From Sediminibacterium sp. (GTDB lineage: Bacteria; Bacteroidota; Bacteroidia; Chitinophagales; Chitinophagaceae), in contig JAQTZD010000021.1 in NCBI GenBank assembly GCA_028687975.1, positions 1 to 37,414 on the forward strand: 37,414 bases of DNA, given 5' to 3'. Made by a program: the position numbers and the translations under genes. The stretch's first letter is position 1; every line of letters begins with the position of its first letter. This document shows, one piece after another, positions 17,542 through 25,417 of this stretch. The notes under the pieces are model-generated. The model was not told where the DNA came from. It did no database searches and worked only from the letters and a program-made list of their open reading frames with translations.

Positions 17542-17749
17542 CCGTTTCTGTGTAGAGATTGGCTTCTCCGTACAACTGCAGCAATTCATGCTCGGCACTG
17601 TTCCTTTTTGCTGCAAGAAGCGGCTGATTCAGTTGGCTAAGGCATTGATTCATGCGGAAACGTTTTTCGTCGGACAGATGATCAAATGCATGTTCCTGCA
17701 GCAACTGACCTGTTGCATTTACCAGCAGGTTACCAAAGTTTGTTTTCAT
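17453..17749 (-). CDS. Small hypothetical protein, 98 residues, overlapping the kinase 3' end
   Basis: The product starts MKTNFGNLLVNATGQLLQEH, has balanced composition (helical, Leu/Gln/Asn-rich), no transmembrane segment and no cysteine cluster. I do not recognise it. It fills the otherwise empty 17542-17873 gap, and its reading frame looks more protein-like than the competing plus-strand frame over the same bases (Cys/Phe-rich). Against it: 89 bases overlap the histidine kinase on the other strand, and I saw no -7 box upstream. It may be a real small gene or a fortuitous ORF. Confidence 0.45.
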   Translation of the reverse strand: MKTNFGNLLVNATGQLLQEHAFDHLSDEKRFRMNQCLSQLNQPLLAAKRNSAEHELLQLYGEANLYTETATPQSVQQWLLVMNLLGNHSAPGWMEAEW

Positions 17750-17873
17750 ACGGGTTTGTTTGATGCAAACAACAACATCGGTATGAATGAACGATAAAGA
17801 TTACATGAAGAAATTGTTACGCGGCAATCCGGTGGATAACCGGTGAGTAAAGTTCTTGCTCTCATCATGCAGC

Positions 17874-18530
17874 CTAATTCTGCCTTTTAACAGAACCACC
17901 ACTATTGGTGTTGATGTCTCTGATCAGTCCCTCGCCCTTGTAACGAATCAGTCCGCCGCTATTGGCTTTTGCAGACAGTTCTTTTGCCACATTCAGCTGA
18001 GCACTACCACCACTGCTGGCTTCGGCTTTGCATTTGATTGCTTCAAAATCAAAACCGCGGAAGAGTCCGCCACTGCTCACATCCACATCCATTTCATCGG
18101 CCTTACCCCCAATTTTAATGAGCCCCCCGCTACTGGCATAAGCGTTCAATGTGTTCAGCTGAAGATCAGTTCCATTAATGGAAGCTCCGCTGTTGGCATC
18201 CAGACCATCCAGCTTTGTATAAGACACATAAACCCGGACCTTCCTGTTTTTCCAGGTATTCCAGAACTTCCACTCGCCTTCCCGGTAAATTTTCAATACC
18301 CCATTGGTTACAACGGTTTTAACCTGATCCAGGTAGCCCAGGTCTCCAACGGATACAGCCAGTTCTTCCCGATCGCCTTTGCTGATATGCACTTCTATTC
18401 CTGACGAAGCTTTGATACGATGGAATTCGGAAACCGTTCTTTTTTCCGTATTGGCTTCACTAACTTCTTTTTGGGCAAAAGCGTTTTGCAGCATCAGTAT
18501 GCAGATAACAAGGGAAATCAGCTTTCTCAT
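17874..18530 (-). CDS. Secreted DUF2807 (GIN domain) protein
   Basis: A 218-residue protein with an N-terminal signal peptide (MRKLISLVICILMLQNAFAQ) followed by a single DUF2807/putative auto-transporter adhesin head GIN domain. The repeating beta-helix pattern is visible: several strands ending in SSGG or NSGG (LNAYASSGGLIKI, EASSGGSAQL, KANSGGLIRY, NTNSGGSV). Such proteins are exported in Bacteroidota and are of unknown function. I place the start at the ATG 18530 rather than an upstream in-frame codon at 18650, because it gives the signal peptide and avoids overlap with glgB. It lies 65 bases downstream of glgB on the same strand; a functional link is not evident. Confidence 0.9.
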   Translation of the reverse strand: MRKLISLVICILMLQNAFAQKEVSEANTEKRTVSEFHRIKASSGIEVHISKGDREELAVSVGDLGYLDQVKTVVTNGVLKIYREGEWKFWNTWKNRKVRVYVSYTKLDGLDANSGASINGTDLQLNTLNAYASSGGLIKIGGKADEMDVDVSSGGLFRGFDFEAIKCKAEASSGGSAQLNVAKELSAKANSGGLIRYKGEGLIRDINTNSGGSVKRQN

Positions 18531-18595
18531 TCGTTTTTTTTCATGAAACGGAGCACCCGGAATAATGTTACAATCCGGCCCAACAAAATAAAAAG

Positions 18596-20629
18596 CTAGC
18601 GCAACACAATGGCGCCCAATGCGGGCAAATGCACTTTGATCCGGTAGCATTTGGATGGGCGGTCTACCAGTTCTGAAGGAATGTCGGGATTATATACATC
18701 ACCGGTTCCCCAGAACTCCTTGGAATCGCTGTTGAAAATCTCGGACCATTTGCCTTTTCCGTGTACATAAATTTCCCAATCCTTCCGAACAATAGGTGTT
18801 ACATTCAGGATCACGAGTACATCGTTTTTTTCTTTTTTGCCTTTTCGCTTATATACCATCACAGAATCACTCCGGTGGTTCAGGTCTACCCATTCAAACC
18901 CGCCGGGCTCAAATTGTTTCTCATACAGAGCAGGTTCCGACCGGTAAAGCTCATTCAGTTTTTGTACACAGTATTTCATACCGCCATGACTCACCAATTG
19001 CAGCAAATCCCATTGCAGTTCTGTTTTGTAATTCCATTCTGCAGTAGCGGCAAACTCATTGCCCATAAAGAGCAGTTTTGCACCGGGATGCGTATACATA
19101 TAGGTATACAATACGCGCAGGTTGGCAAATTTCTGCCAATCGTCACCGGGCATTTTATACACCATCGGGCTCTTGCCATGCACTACTTCATCGTGACTTA
19201 AAGGAAGCATGAAGTTTTCATCATAAAAATACATCATGCTGAAAGAGAACTTATCCTGATGGAACTGGCGATACACCGGATCCAGTTTAAAATAGTCCAG
19301 GGTATCATGCATCCATCCCATCATCCATTTCATTCCAAAACCCAAACCGCCCTCAAATGTGGGCCTGCTGATTTTGGGCCAGTCGGTGGCTTCCTCTGCA
19401 ATGGTCTGTATATCCGGAAAGTCTCTGTACAAGGTTTCATTGAGATCTTTGATGAACGCAATGGCTTCCAGGTTTCCGTTGCCCCCGAATTCGTTGGCTT
19501 CCCACTGTCCCTGAGTTCTGCTGTAGTCGAGTCGGAGCATGGAACTCACCGCATCTACCCTAATTCCGTCTGTATGAAAAAGATCGCACCAGAAACGCGC
19601 ACTGCTGATCAGAAACGATTTTACCTCTCCCCGCTTGTAATTGAAAATATAGGAATTCCAGTCGGGATGAAATCCTTTACGCATATCGGCATACTCATAG
19701 GTATGCGCGCCATCGAACATGAACAATCCATGAGCATCATACGGAAAATGCGAAGGCACCCAATCCAGGATTACACCAATACCTGCCTGGTGAAAAGCGT
19801 TTACCAGTGCCGCATAATCCTGCGGAGATCCAAAGCGGGAGGTCGGTGCAAAATAGCCTGTTCCCTGATATCCCCAGCTGCCATCGAACGGATGCTCCAT
19901 CACCGGCATCAGCTCCACGTGTGTAAAGCCCATTTCTTTTACATATGGCACCAGCCTTTCGGCAATCTGCGCATAACTGTTGTACGACTCTTCATCGTGT
20001 TTATCCGGCCGCATCCAGCTGGCCAGATGTACTTCATAAACAGCATACGGAGATTGCAGTGAATTGTGTTTTTTTCTGGACTTCATCCAGACAGTATCGT
20101 TCCACTGGTATTCAGCCTGCCAGGTAATGGAAGCAGTGAAAGGACGCTTCTCCCAGTAATGTGCAAAAGGATCTCCTTTGTCTAGCTGAACACCCTGGTA
20201 ACCATGAATATGGTATTTATACGCTTCTCCGGCATGCACACCCGGAATGAACCCTTCCCAGATACCGGAATTGTCTTGCCGCACTTTCAGCGGATGAGCA
20301 ACTTTATCCCAGTTATTAAAATAACCTGTTACGGAAACAAATGTGGCGTTGGGAGCCCATACGGCAAAATAAGTACCTGCAGTATTCATCACCACAAGTT
20401 GCTTATTGCCAAAATGTTTATAGAGGCTGTAATGGGTTCCCTGTTGAAAATTCCGTACATCCTCATCTGAGAACAGAGAATAATTCCAGACAGGCTGATC
20501 GGTATTTACAAAATGGACTTCTTCGTATTTTTTTGATTGAGGCATTCCAACTTTTTTTGATTTTACTACTCTTTTATCGGCAGCTCCTATGGCCATGTTC
20601 GTTGATTGACCGGACGGAGATTTTACCAT
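18596..20629 (-). CDS. glgB: 1,4-alpha-glucan branching enzyme
   Basis: A 677-residue GH13 branching enzyme that makes alpha-1,6 branches in glycogen. A CBM48 domain (about 80-170, VWAPNATFVSVTGYFNNWD) precedes the TIM barrel. Catalytic residues are recognisable: nucleophile Asp359 in GIRVDAV, acid/base Glu412 in TIAEEATDW, and transition-state Asp480 in LPLSHDEVVHGK. The GYQGTGYFAPTSRFG block distinguishes GlgB from other GH13 enzymes. The C-terminal beta domain is complete. The first 30 or so residues are Lys/Ser-rich and not conserved, so a start at the internal Met12 or Met29 is possible. No other glycogen genes are in the window, although an alpha-amylase family gene sits at the right edge. 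Confidence 0.96.
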   Translation of the reverse strand: MVKSPSGQSTNMAIGAADKRVVKSKKVGMPQSKKYEEVHFVNTDQPVWNYSLFSDEDVRNFQQGTHYSLYKHFGNKQLVVMNTAGTYFAVWAPNATFVSVTGYFNNWDKVAHPLKVRQDNSGIWEGFIPGVHAGEAYKYHIHGYQGVQLDKGDPFAHYWEKRPFTASITWQAEYQWNDTVWMKSRKKHNSLQSPYAVYEVHLASWMRPDKHDEESYNSYAQIAERLVPYVKEMGFTHVELMPVMEHPFDGSWGYQGTGYFAPTSRFGSPQDYAALVNAFHQAGIGVILDWVPSHFPYDAHGLFMFDGAHTYEYADMRKGFHPDWNSYIFNYKRGEVKSFLISSARFWCDLFHTDGIRVDAVSSMLRLDYSRTQGQWEANEFGGNGNLEAIAFIKDLNETLYRDFPDIQTIAEEATDWPKISRPTFEGGLGFGMKWMMGWMHDTLDYFKLDPVYRQFHQDKFSFSMMYFYDENFMLPLSHDEVVHGKSPMVYKMPGDDWQKFANLRVLYTYMYTHPGAKLLFMGNEFAATAEWNYKTELQWDLLQLVSHGGMKYCVQKLNELYRSEPALYEKQFEPGGFEWVDLNHRSDSVMVYKRKGKKEKNDVLVILNVTPIVRKDWEIYVHGKGKWSEIFNSDSKEFWGTGDVYNPDIPSELVDRPSKCYRIKVHLPALGAIVLR

Positions 20630-20654
20630 TTGTCATATTTTAACTTAACATTAT

Positions 20655-20670
20655 AACTAAATATTTAGTT
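20655..20670. promoter_or_regulatory. Perfect 16-base palindrome, possible operator
   Basis: AACTAAAT/ATTTAGTT is a perfect 16-base palindrome in the divergent spacer between glgB and the outer-membrane barrel gene. It overlaps the plus-strand -7 box TAGTTTTG (20666-20673). Position and symmetry suit a repressor site, but the A/T content makes chance possible. Confidence 0.4.
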
Positions 20671-20673
20671 TTG
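20666..20673 (+). promoter_or_regulatory. -7 box for the barrel/GLPGLI operon
   Basis: TAGTTTTG matches TAnnTTTG. Transcription would begin near 20680, about 50 bases before the ATG at 20731, which argues against the earlier TTG at 20671 as the start. No -33 TTTG at the normal distance. Confidence 0.45.
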
Positions 20674-20730
20674 AAACAGGATTTGTGGAATTTACAACAT
20701 TATTCATCAACCGAAGCATTCACTGCAATT

Positions 20731-23508
20731 ATGAGAAAACTTATTCTTCTATTATGCTTTACCTGCCTGGTTCTTGCAGGGGGATACGCCCAGGCTCCCC
20801 TTGGATCAATTAAAGGCTACGTAACTGATACACTTAACAAGCAAAATCTGGGAAATGCAGTGATTGCTTTACTGAGGCCCAAAGATTCCGTTCTGCTCAG
20901 GTACACCCGCACAGACAATTCCGGAAAATTTACTATCCCCCGGGTAGCGGCAGACAAATACCTGGTGATGATCAGCTATCCCGGCTATGGCGATTTTGTG
21001 GACTTTGTGCAGGTAGAAAACAACCAGGCAACCGACATGGGCAAACTGGTGATTTTAACCAAAGCCACCCTGTTGCAGGAAGTAATTGTGAAACAGAATA
21101 TCAGTGCCATGCGGATGAAGGGAGACACTACCGAATACAGGGCCGATAGTTTTAAAGTGAGCGCCAATGCCGATGTACAAGAGCTCCTGCGCAAAATGCC
21201 CGGCATTCAGGTCAACAGCAAAGGAGAGATCACCGCACAAGGCGAGCGGGTACAGAAAGTACTGGTAGACGGAGAAGAATTCTTCAGCGATGATCCTGCC
21301 GTGGTTACCAAGAACCTGCGGGCCGATGCTGTAGACAAGGTACAGGCATTCGATAAAAAAACAGAACAGGCAGCTTTCACCGGTATCGACGACGGCCAAA
21401 AAATTAAGACCCTCAATATTCAACTGAAGGAAGACAAGAAAAAAGGGTATTTCGGTAAAGCAGAAGCAGGAACTGATTTTGACAAATACCGGTATGGCAA
21501 ATTACTGGGCAATGCGTTTAAAGGGAAAAGAAAAGTATCTGGCTATCTTACCGCAGACAATACCCGTTTTGAATCGCTGAACTGGGACGAAAACAGGAAC
21601 TATGCAGGCGATGCCAATGTTACCACCGAAATCAACGACGACGGCGGCATCATGATGTGGAGCTCCGGCGATGAATTCAGCTGGGGGCGCGGTTATCCCA
21701 GCTCAGTTACAGGAGGACTACACTTCAGCAATAAATGGAATAAAGACAAGCACAACAGCAACAATACCTATCAGTTCAATCAACTGGATGTAACAGGTAT
21801 TACCACCAGCAAAACACAGAATATTCTGCCCGACACCAGTTTCATTAATACCACGCAGCAAAACCAGGATGCAAGGCGGAAAAGACATAAGATTACCAGC
21901 TTTTACGAATGGCAGATCGACTCGAGCAGTTCCCTTAAACTGACTGTGCGGGGTTCATCCATCAACAGCAACAGCAGATCCAATTATTTGGGGAGATCCA
22001 TCAGCGAAGACAATAAAATCATCAACGAGAGCGACCGGACCACTTCCAATGTGGATGATAACAATACCCTCAACAACAACCTGCTCTGGAGAAAAAAATT
22101 CAAAAAGAAAGGCAGAACCATCACCAGTAATTCTGATTTCAATTTCAACAACAGAGAAGAAAATGGCTTCCTGCTGGCAAAGAACAGCTATTTCGATGCC
22201 AACGGCAACCTGACCAGGCTGGACAATATAGATCAGAAAAAAGTGAACAAGCAACAGGTCACCACCATCAATTCTTCGCTGGCATATACAGAACCTCTTT
22301 GGAAAAACACCTTTCTTGTACTCAATTATAAGCTGAACATCAATAAGAACGACGCGGAAAGAAATACTTTCACTAAAAACGGCAGTGGCAAGTACGAAAC
22401 AGGCGTAGATTCATTGAGCAATCATTTCATCTTCAATACGATCGGACATGCCGGAAGTATCAGCTTTCGCTACAATGTAAAAAAATTCAACTTCAATATT
22501 GGTAGCGGACTGGGAACTACGGTATACAAGATGAATGACATCAAAAAAAGTACCAGCCGGGAAGTCACTTTTAATAATTTCATTCCTTCCTTCACATTCA
22601 ACTTTACCCCAAAACAACAGAGAAGGGTTACCCTGAGTTACAACGGGAATACCAAAAACCCATCCCTGCAGCAGATACAACCCATTATCGACAATATAGA
22701 TCCGCTGAACATCACGATTGGAAACCCCAACCTGAAACAGTCTTTTGTAAATAAATTCAGCTTCCGGGCTTCCGATTTCAAAGTATTGAAAAGCAGGTAC
22801 ATCGGAATGAATATCAACTACACCCAAACCAACAACGCCATTTCCAATGCCAGCTTTGTAGACCAACTGGGCAGAAGGGTTTCTCAGGCCATTAATGTAG
22901 ACGGCAATTATAACCTTACCGGTAATATAAACTATGGCTTTGATGTAGCACCTTCCCTGAACCTGAGTCTGGGTGTGGGGCCGTCCAAATCGAGGTATGT
23001 TAGCCAGGTAAACGGGATAAAGAACGTTACCGAAAACAATTCATGGAATATCAGCGTCAATTCGGGTTACTGGTCCGACAAATGGATCAATTACTGGCTC
23101 AATTTCGATGCCAACTACAATCATTCCAGCTCTTCCATCCGACCCGAGATTACCACCAAATACTGGTCGTATAGTGCTAACACCAACCTGCAGTTCAAAT
23201 TCAAAAAAATCAAGACCTATATAGACCTCGAGATGGAAGCCAATCTGTACCAGAAAACCGCTGTATTTGCCAACCAGCGCAATGTTTATCTTGTAAACGG
23301 ATCTGTAAGAAAAGTCATTTCCAAAAATGATCAGTGGGAAGTTAAAATGCACGTGAATGATATTTTCAACCAAAACCTGGGCATCAGCAGAAATGCCAAC
23401 AGTAATTTTATTTCTGAAACCACCAATCAAACCATACAGCGCTATTTCCTTCTGTCGCTGATCTGGAATTTCAACAAAAACGGTAAACCCGCAAATGCAG
23501 GATTCTAA
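20731..23508 (+). CDS. Outer-membrane beta-barrel protein with carboxypeptidase-regulatory-like domain (OMP_b-brl_3 type)
   Basis: A 925-residue outer-membrane protein of the TonB-receptor-like group. The signal peptide is MRKLILLLCFTCLVLAGGYA. A carboxypeptidase-regulatory-like domain follows (about 25-100, GSIKGYVTDTLNKQNLGNAV). Then comes a plug-like region with ANADVQELLRKMPGIQV, VLVDGEEFFSDDP and NLRADAVDKVQ, and from about 250 a barrel of alternating polar/aromatic strands rich in Asn and Tyr, ending in FLLSLIWNF. This matches barrels of PF14905, which often lack a TonB box. I chose the ATG at 20731 because it opens the signal peptide. It is followed after one base by a GLPGLI gene, a pairing common in Bacteroidota. 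The ligand or cargo is unknown. Confidence 0.93.
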   Translation: MRKLILLLCFTCLVLAGGYAQAPLGSIKGYVTDTLNKQNLGNAVIALLRPKDSVLLRYTRTDNSGKFTIPRVAADKYLVMISYPGYGDFVDFVQVENNQATDMGKLVILTKATLLQEVIVKQNISAMRMKGDTTEYRADSFKVSANADVQELLRKMPGIQVNSKGEITAQGERVQKVLVDGEEFFSDDPAVVTKNLRADAVDKVQAFDKKTEQAAFTGIDDGQKIKTLNIQLKEDKKKGYFGKAEAGTDFDKYRYGKLLGNAFKGKRKVSGYLTADNTRFESLNWDENRNYAGDANVTTEINDDGGIMMWSSGDEFSWGRGYPSSVTGGLHFSNKWNKDKHNSNNTYQFNQLDVTGITTSKTQNILPDTSFINTTQQNQDARRKRHKITSFYEWQIDSSSSLKLTVRGSSINSNSRSNYLGRSISEDNKIINESDRTTSNVDDNNTLNNNLLWRKKFKKKGRTITSNSDFNFNNREENGFLLAKNSYFDANGNLTRLDNIDQKKVNKQQVTTINSSLAYTEPLWKNTFLVLNYKLNINKNDAERNTFTKNGSGKYETGVDSLSNHFIFNTIGHAGSISFRYNVKKFNFNIGSGLGTTVYKMNDIKKSTSREVTFNNFIPSFTFNFTPKQQRRVTLSYNGNTKNPSLQQIQPIIDNIDPLNITIGNPNLKQSFVNKFSFRASDFKVLKSRYIGMNINYTQTNNAISNASFVDQLGRRVSQAINVDGNYNLTGNINYGFDVAPSLNLSLGVGPSKSRYVSQVNGIKNVTENNSWNISVNSGYWSDKWINYWLNFDANYNHSSSSIRPEITTKYWSYSANTNLQFKFKKIKTYIDLEMEANLYQKTAVFANQRNVYLVNGSVRKVISKNDQWEVKMHVNDIFNQNLGISRNANSNFISETTNQTIQRYFLLSLIWNFNKNGKPANAGF

Positions 23509-23509
23509 T

Positions 23510-24250
23510 ATGAAAAAGATCACACCACTCCTACTCTGTTTATTTGTCTTAACAGCATCCGCTCAAACCAAGTTCATTCAATACGGGCGTGTAGAATATG
23601 AAAAAAAGACAAACCAACACAAACCGCTCGAAGAAGATGCCGACAATGTATGGAATGCGGAAAGAATCAAAACCTTACCCAAATTTGTAACGGATGTATA
23701 TGAGCTGCAATTCAACAACAATAAATCCGTTTATAAACTGACCAAAGAAAATCCGGACAACAGGTACATGATGTGGGGAGCCAAGCCCAATGAAACCGAT
23801 GCCATCGTAACTGACTTTCCTATAGGCACCATCAGCAGTCAGAAAGATATTTTTGAAAACACCTATCTGCTCAAAGACAGCATCCGCAACCTGGAATGGA
23901 AAATCGGAAATGAAATCAGGGAAATTGCTGGATTCGAATGCAGAAAAGCGGTTACAAAAATCTGTGATTCCGTGTATGTGGTTGCATTCTATACCGACCA
24001 GATTCCTGTAAGTGCAGGGCCGGAAAGCTTTGCCGGCTTACCCGGATTGATTCTGGGGTTGGCTGTACCGCGTTTATACACTACCTGGTTTGCCACCAAA
24101 CTGGAGTTGACAGAACCCACAACAGCTCAGCTGAATCCTGCCCAAAAGGGGAAGAAAGTAACCAGGCAGCAAATGCTGGCAGAACTTAATAAAGGGATGA
24201 AAGAATGGGGAAAGGAAGGCGCCCGAAGAATCTGGATTTCGCAATTGTAG
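23510..24250 (+). CDS. GLPGLI family protein
   Basis: A 246-residue exported protein (signal peptide MKKITPLLLCLFVLTASAQ) of the GLPGLI family (TIGR01200), with the diagnostic FAGLPGLILGL motif in the C-terminal half and the upstream KIGNEIREIAGFECRKA block. The function is unknown, but the family is repeatedly encoded next to outer-membrane barrels. The start at 23510 is one base after the barrel gene stop; a start 15 bases earlier would overlap that gene and weaken the signal peptide. It converges with the DsbD_2 gene, with eight bases between stops. Confidence 0.93.
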   Translation: MKKITPLLLCLFVLTASAQTKFIQYGRVEYEKKTNQHKPLEEDADNVWNAERIKTLPKFVTDVYELQFNNNKSVYKLTKENPDNRYMMWGAKPNETDAIVTDFPIGTISSQKDIFENTYLLKDSIRNLEWKIGNEIREIAGFECRKAVTKICDSVYVVAFYTDQIPVSAGPESFAGLPGLILGLAVPRLYTTWFATKLELTEPTTAQLNPAQKGKKVTRQQMLAELNKGMKEWGKEGARRIWISQL

Positions 24251-24258
24251 CTGGAATA

Positions 24259-24966
24259 TCAATGGCAGTCGATCGCATTGTTCCCGGTTAAATTGGGCGA
24301 CATATAAGGACTGATATAAGGAATATCCAGATTCAGTCCACGCAGCACGAGTAAGGTGCCGATGACCAGCGAAACCAGTGGCACCATTTTTCGGAAATTG
24401 GTTTTCATCTGAACAGTCATGGTTTGTCCGGCTATAATAACCAGTACCATGGCAGGAATCGTACCCAGGCCAAAGAAGGTCATGAAAAGTACAGATTTAC
24501 TCAGTTCACCTGCCACTACTGCCGCTGCAACAGCCATATATACCAGCCCGCAGGGCAAAAAACCGTTCAGTATTCCAACAGGAAACATCCATGCTGCCTG
24601 TTGTTTCTTCATCAGGAACTGCAGTGCATTCATCTGCGCATTGGAAACAACTGCAGGTAATTTGATTTTTTTATTGGCGAATAAGCGGGGAACGAGTACC
24701 GAAAGTACAATGAGGCTACCCAACACCACTGAAAGGGTCTGCGTTAAACCAAACCAGTTGATACCGCGCCCAACCAGACCCACCAGCAAACCAATGGAGG
24801 CGTAGGAGGTAACCCTTCCTGCATTATACAACAGTATGGCTACCCATTTTACAGGGCCGCTGAATATCCGGAAGGGCAATGAAAGGGCCAGGGGGCCACA
24901 CATTCCTACACAGTGAAAGCTACCGCCTAGTCCAGCCAGAAATGCCGTTATGATCAGTAGCTCCAT
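24259..24966 (-). CDS. SafE/DsbD_2-type membrane protein of the cbb3 operon
   Basis: A 235-residue polytopic membrane protein of the DsbD_2 / sulfite exporter TauE/SafE-like group (PF13386), with about six transmembrane segments. The first segment carries SFHCVGMCGPLALSLPF (His18, Cys19, Cys23), a conserved motif in homologues placed at the end of cco gene clusters, where a role in copper delivery or oxidase maturation is often proposed. It begins three bases after the ccoH stop and ends the operon. Annotation as a sulfite exporter would be a family name only; nothing here supports sulfite transport. The CxxxC-like motif is consistent with thiol or copper chemistry, by inference. Confidence 0.87.
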   Translation of the reverse strand: MELLIITAFLAGLGGSFHCVGMCGPLALSLPFRIFSGPVKWVAILLYNAGRVTSYASIGLLVGLVGRGINWFGLTQTLSVVLGSLIVLSVLVPRLFANKKIKLPAVVSNAQMNALQFLMKKQQAAWMFPVGILNGFLPCGLVYMAVAAAVVAGELSKSVLFMTFFGLGTIPAMVLVIIAGQTMTVQMKTNFRKMVPLVSLVIGTLLVLRGLNLDIPYISPYMSPNLTGNNAIDCH

Positions 24967-24969
24967 AGT

Positions 24970-25407
24970 TTATTGAATAAAGATGACCTGTTCGGTATAA
25001 TAAGGGGCATCGTTGAGTTCAAATGAAACACGAACAATGTATTTACCCTTCACAAAACTGCTCTTTTCAAAAAGATATTTGCCGGAAGCTGAAGGATTCA
25101 GGGCCAGCTTTTGATCGGCCTTTTCGGATGCAGGGTTGTAAAAATGAACCTGGCCTTTGCGCATGGCTGCTGCAGTAGCGGAATCGATGCTGATTTCTAC
25201 CTTGCTTTCGTTCTCCGTAATGGAAACTGGCTGAGCCAGGTTTCGGGCATTGGCTACACTTTGTATATGCGTGTTGTAGGTCAGCTCTTTACTGTAATAA
25301 TCCTCTTCTGCCATTTCGGTATTCAGCATCATGCTCTTGATTACAAAAAACAAGATGAAACAAACACCTGCCACATACGCTATGATTACTTTGGTACCCC
25401 AGCCCAT
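24970..25407 (-). CDS. ccoH: FixH/CcoH family cbb3 oxidase assembly protein
   Basis: A 145-residue FixH-family protein: one N-terminal transmembrane segment (about 6-26, KVIIAYVAGVCFILFFVIKS) and a periplasmic beta domain. The YYSKELTYNTHIQ segment after the membrane anchor is typical. FixH/CcoH assists cbb3 oxidase maturation, interacting with CcoN and the copper ATPase in other bacteria. I chose the ATG at 25407 (MGWGTKV), ten bases after the ccoG stop, rather than the Met 36 bases upstream, which would overlap ccoG. Sequence conservation in this family is low, so position in the operon is part of the evidence. Confidence 0.9.
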   Translation of the reverse strand: MGWGTKVIIAYVAGVCFILFFVIKSMMLNTEMAEEDYYSKELTYNTHIQSVANARNLAQPVSITENESKVEISIDSATAAAMRKGQVHFYNPASEKADQKLALNPSASGKYLFEKSSFVKGKYIVRVSFELNDAPYYTEQVIFIQ

Positions 25408-25417
25408 TAGATTCGTT

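Noticed and set aside
17423..17797. 124-residue plus-strand ORF after the histidine kinase
   Set aside because: Cys/Phe/Gln-rich composition and overlap with the kinase in another frame; the minus-strand frame here is more protein-like.
19259..20062. 267-residue plus-strand ORF antisense to glgB
   Set aside because: No recognisable domain; the glgB frame contains all catalytic motifs over the same bases.
24259..24966. Sulfite exporter function for the SafE/DsbD_2 protein
   Set aside because: The family label is broad; its place in a cbb3 operon and the HCxGMCG motif point to oxidase maturation instead.
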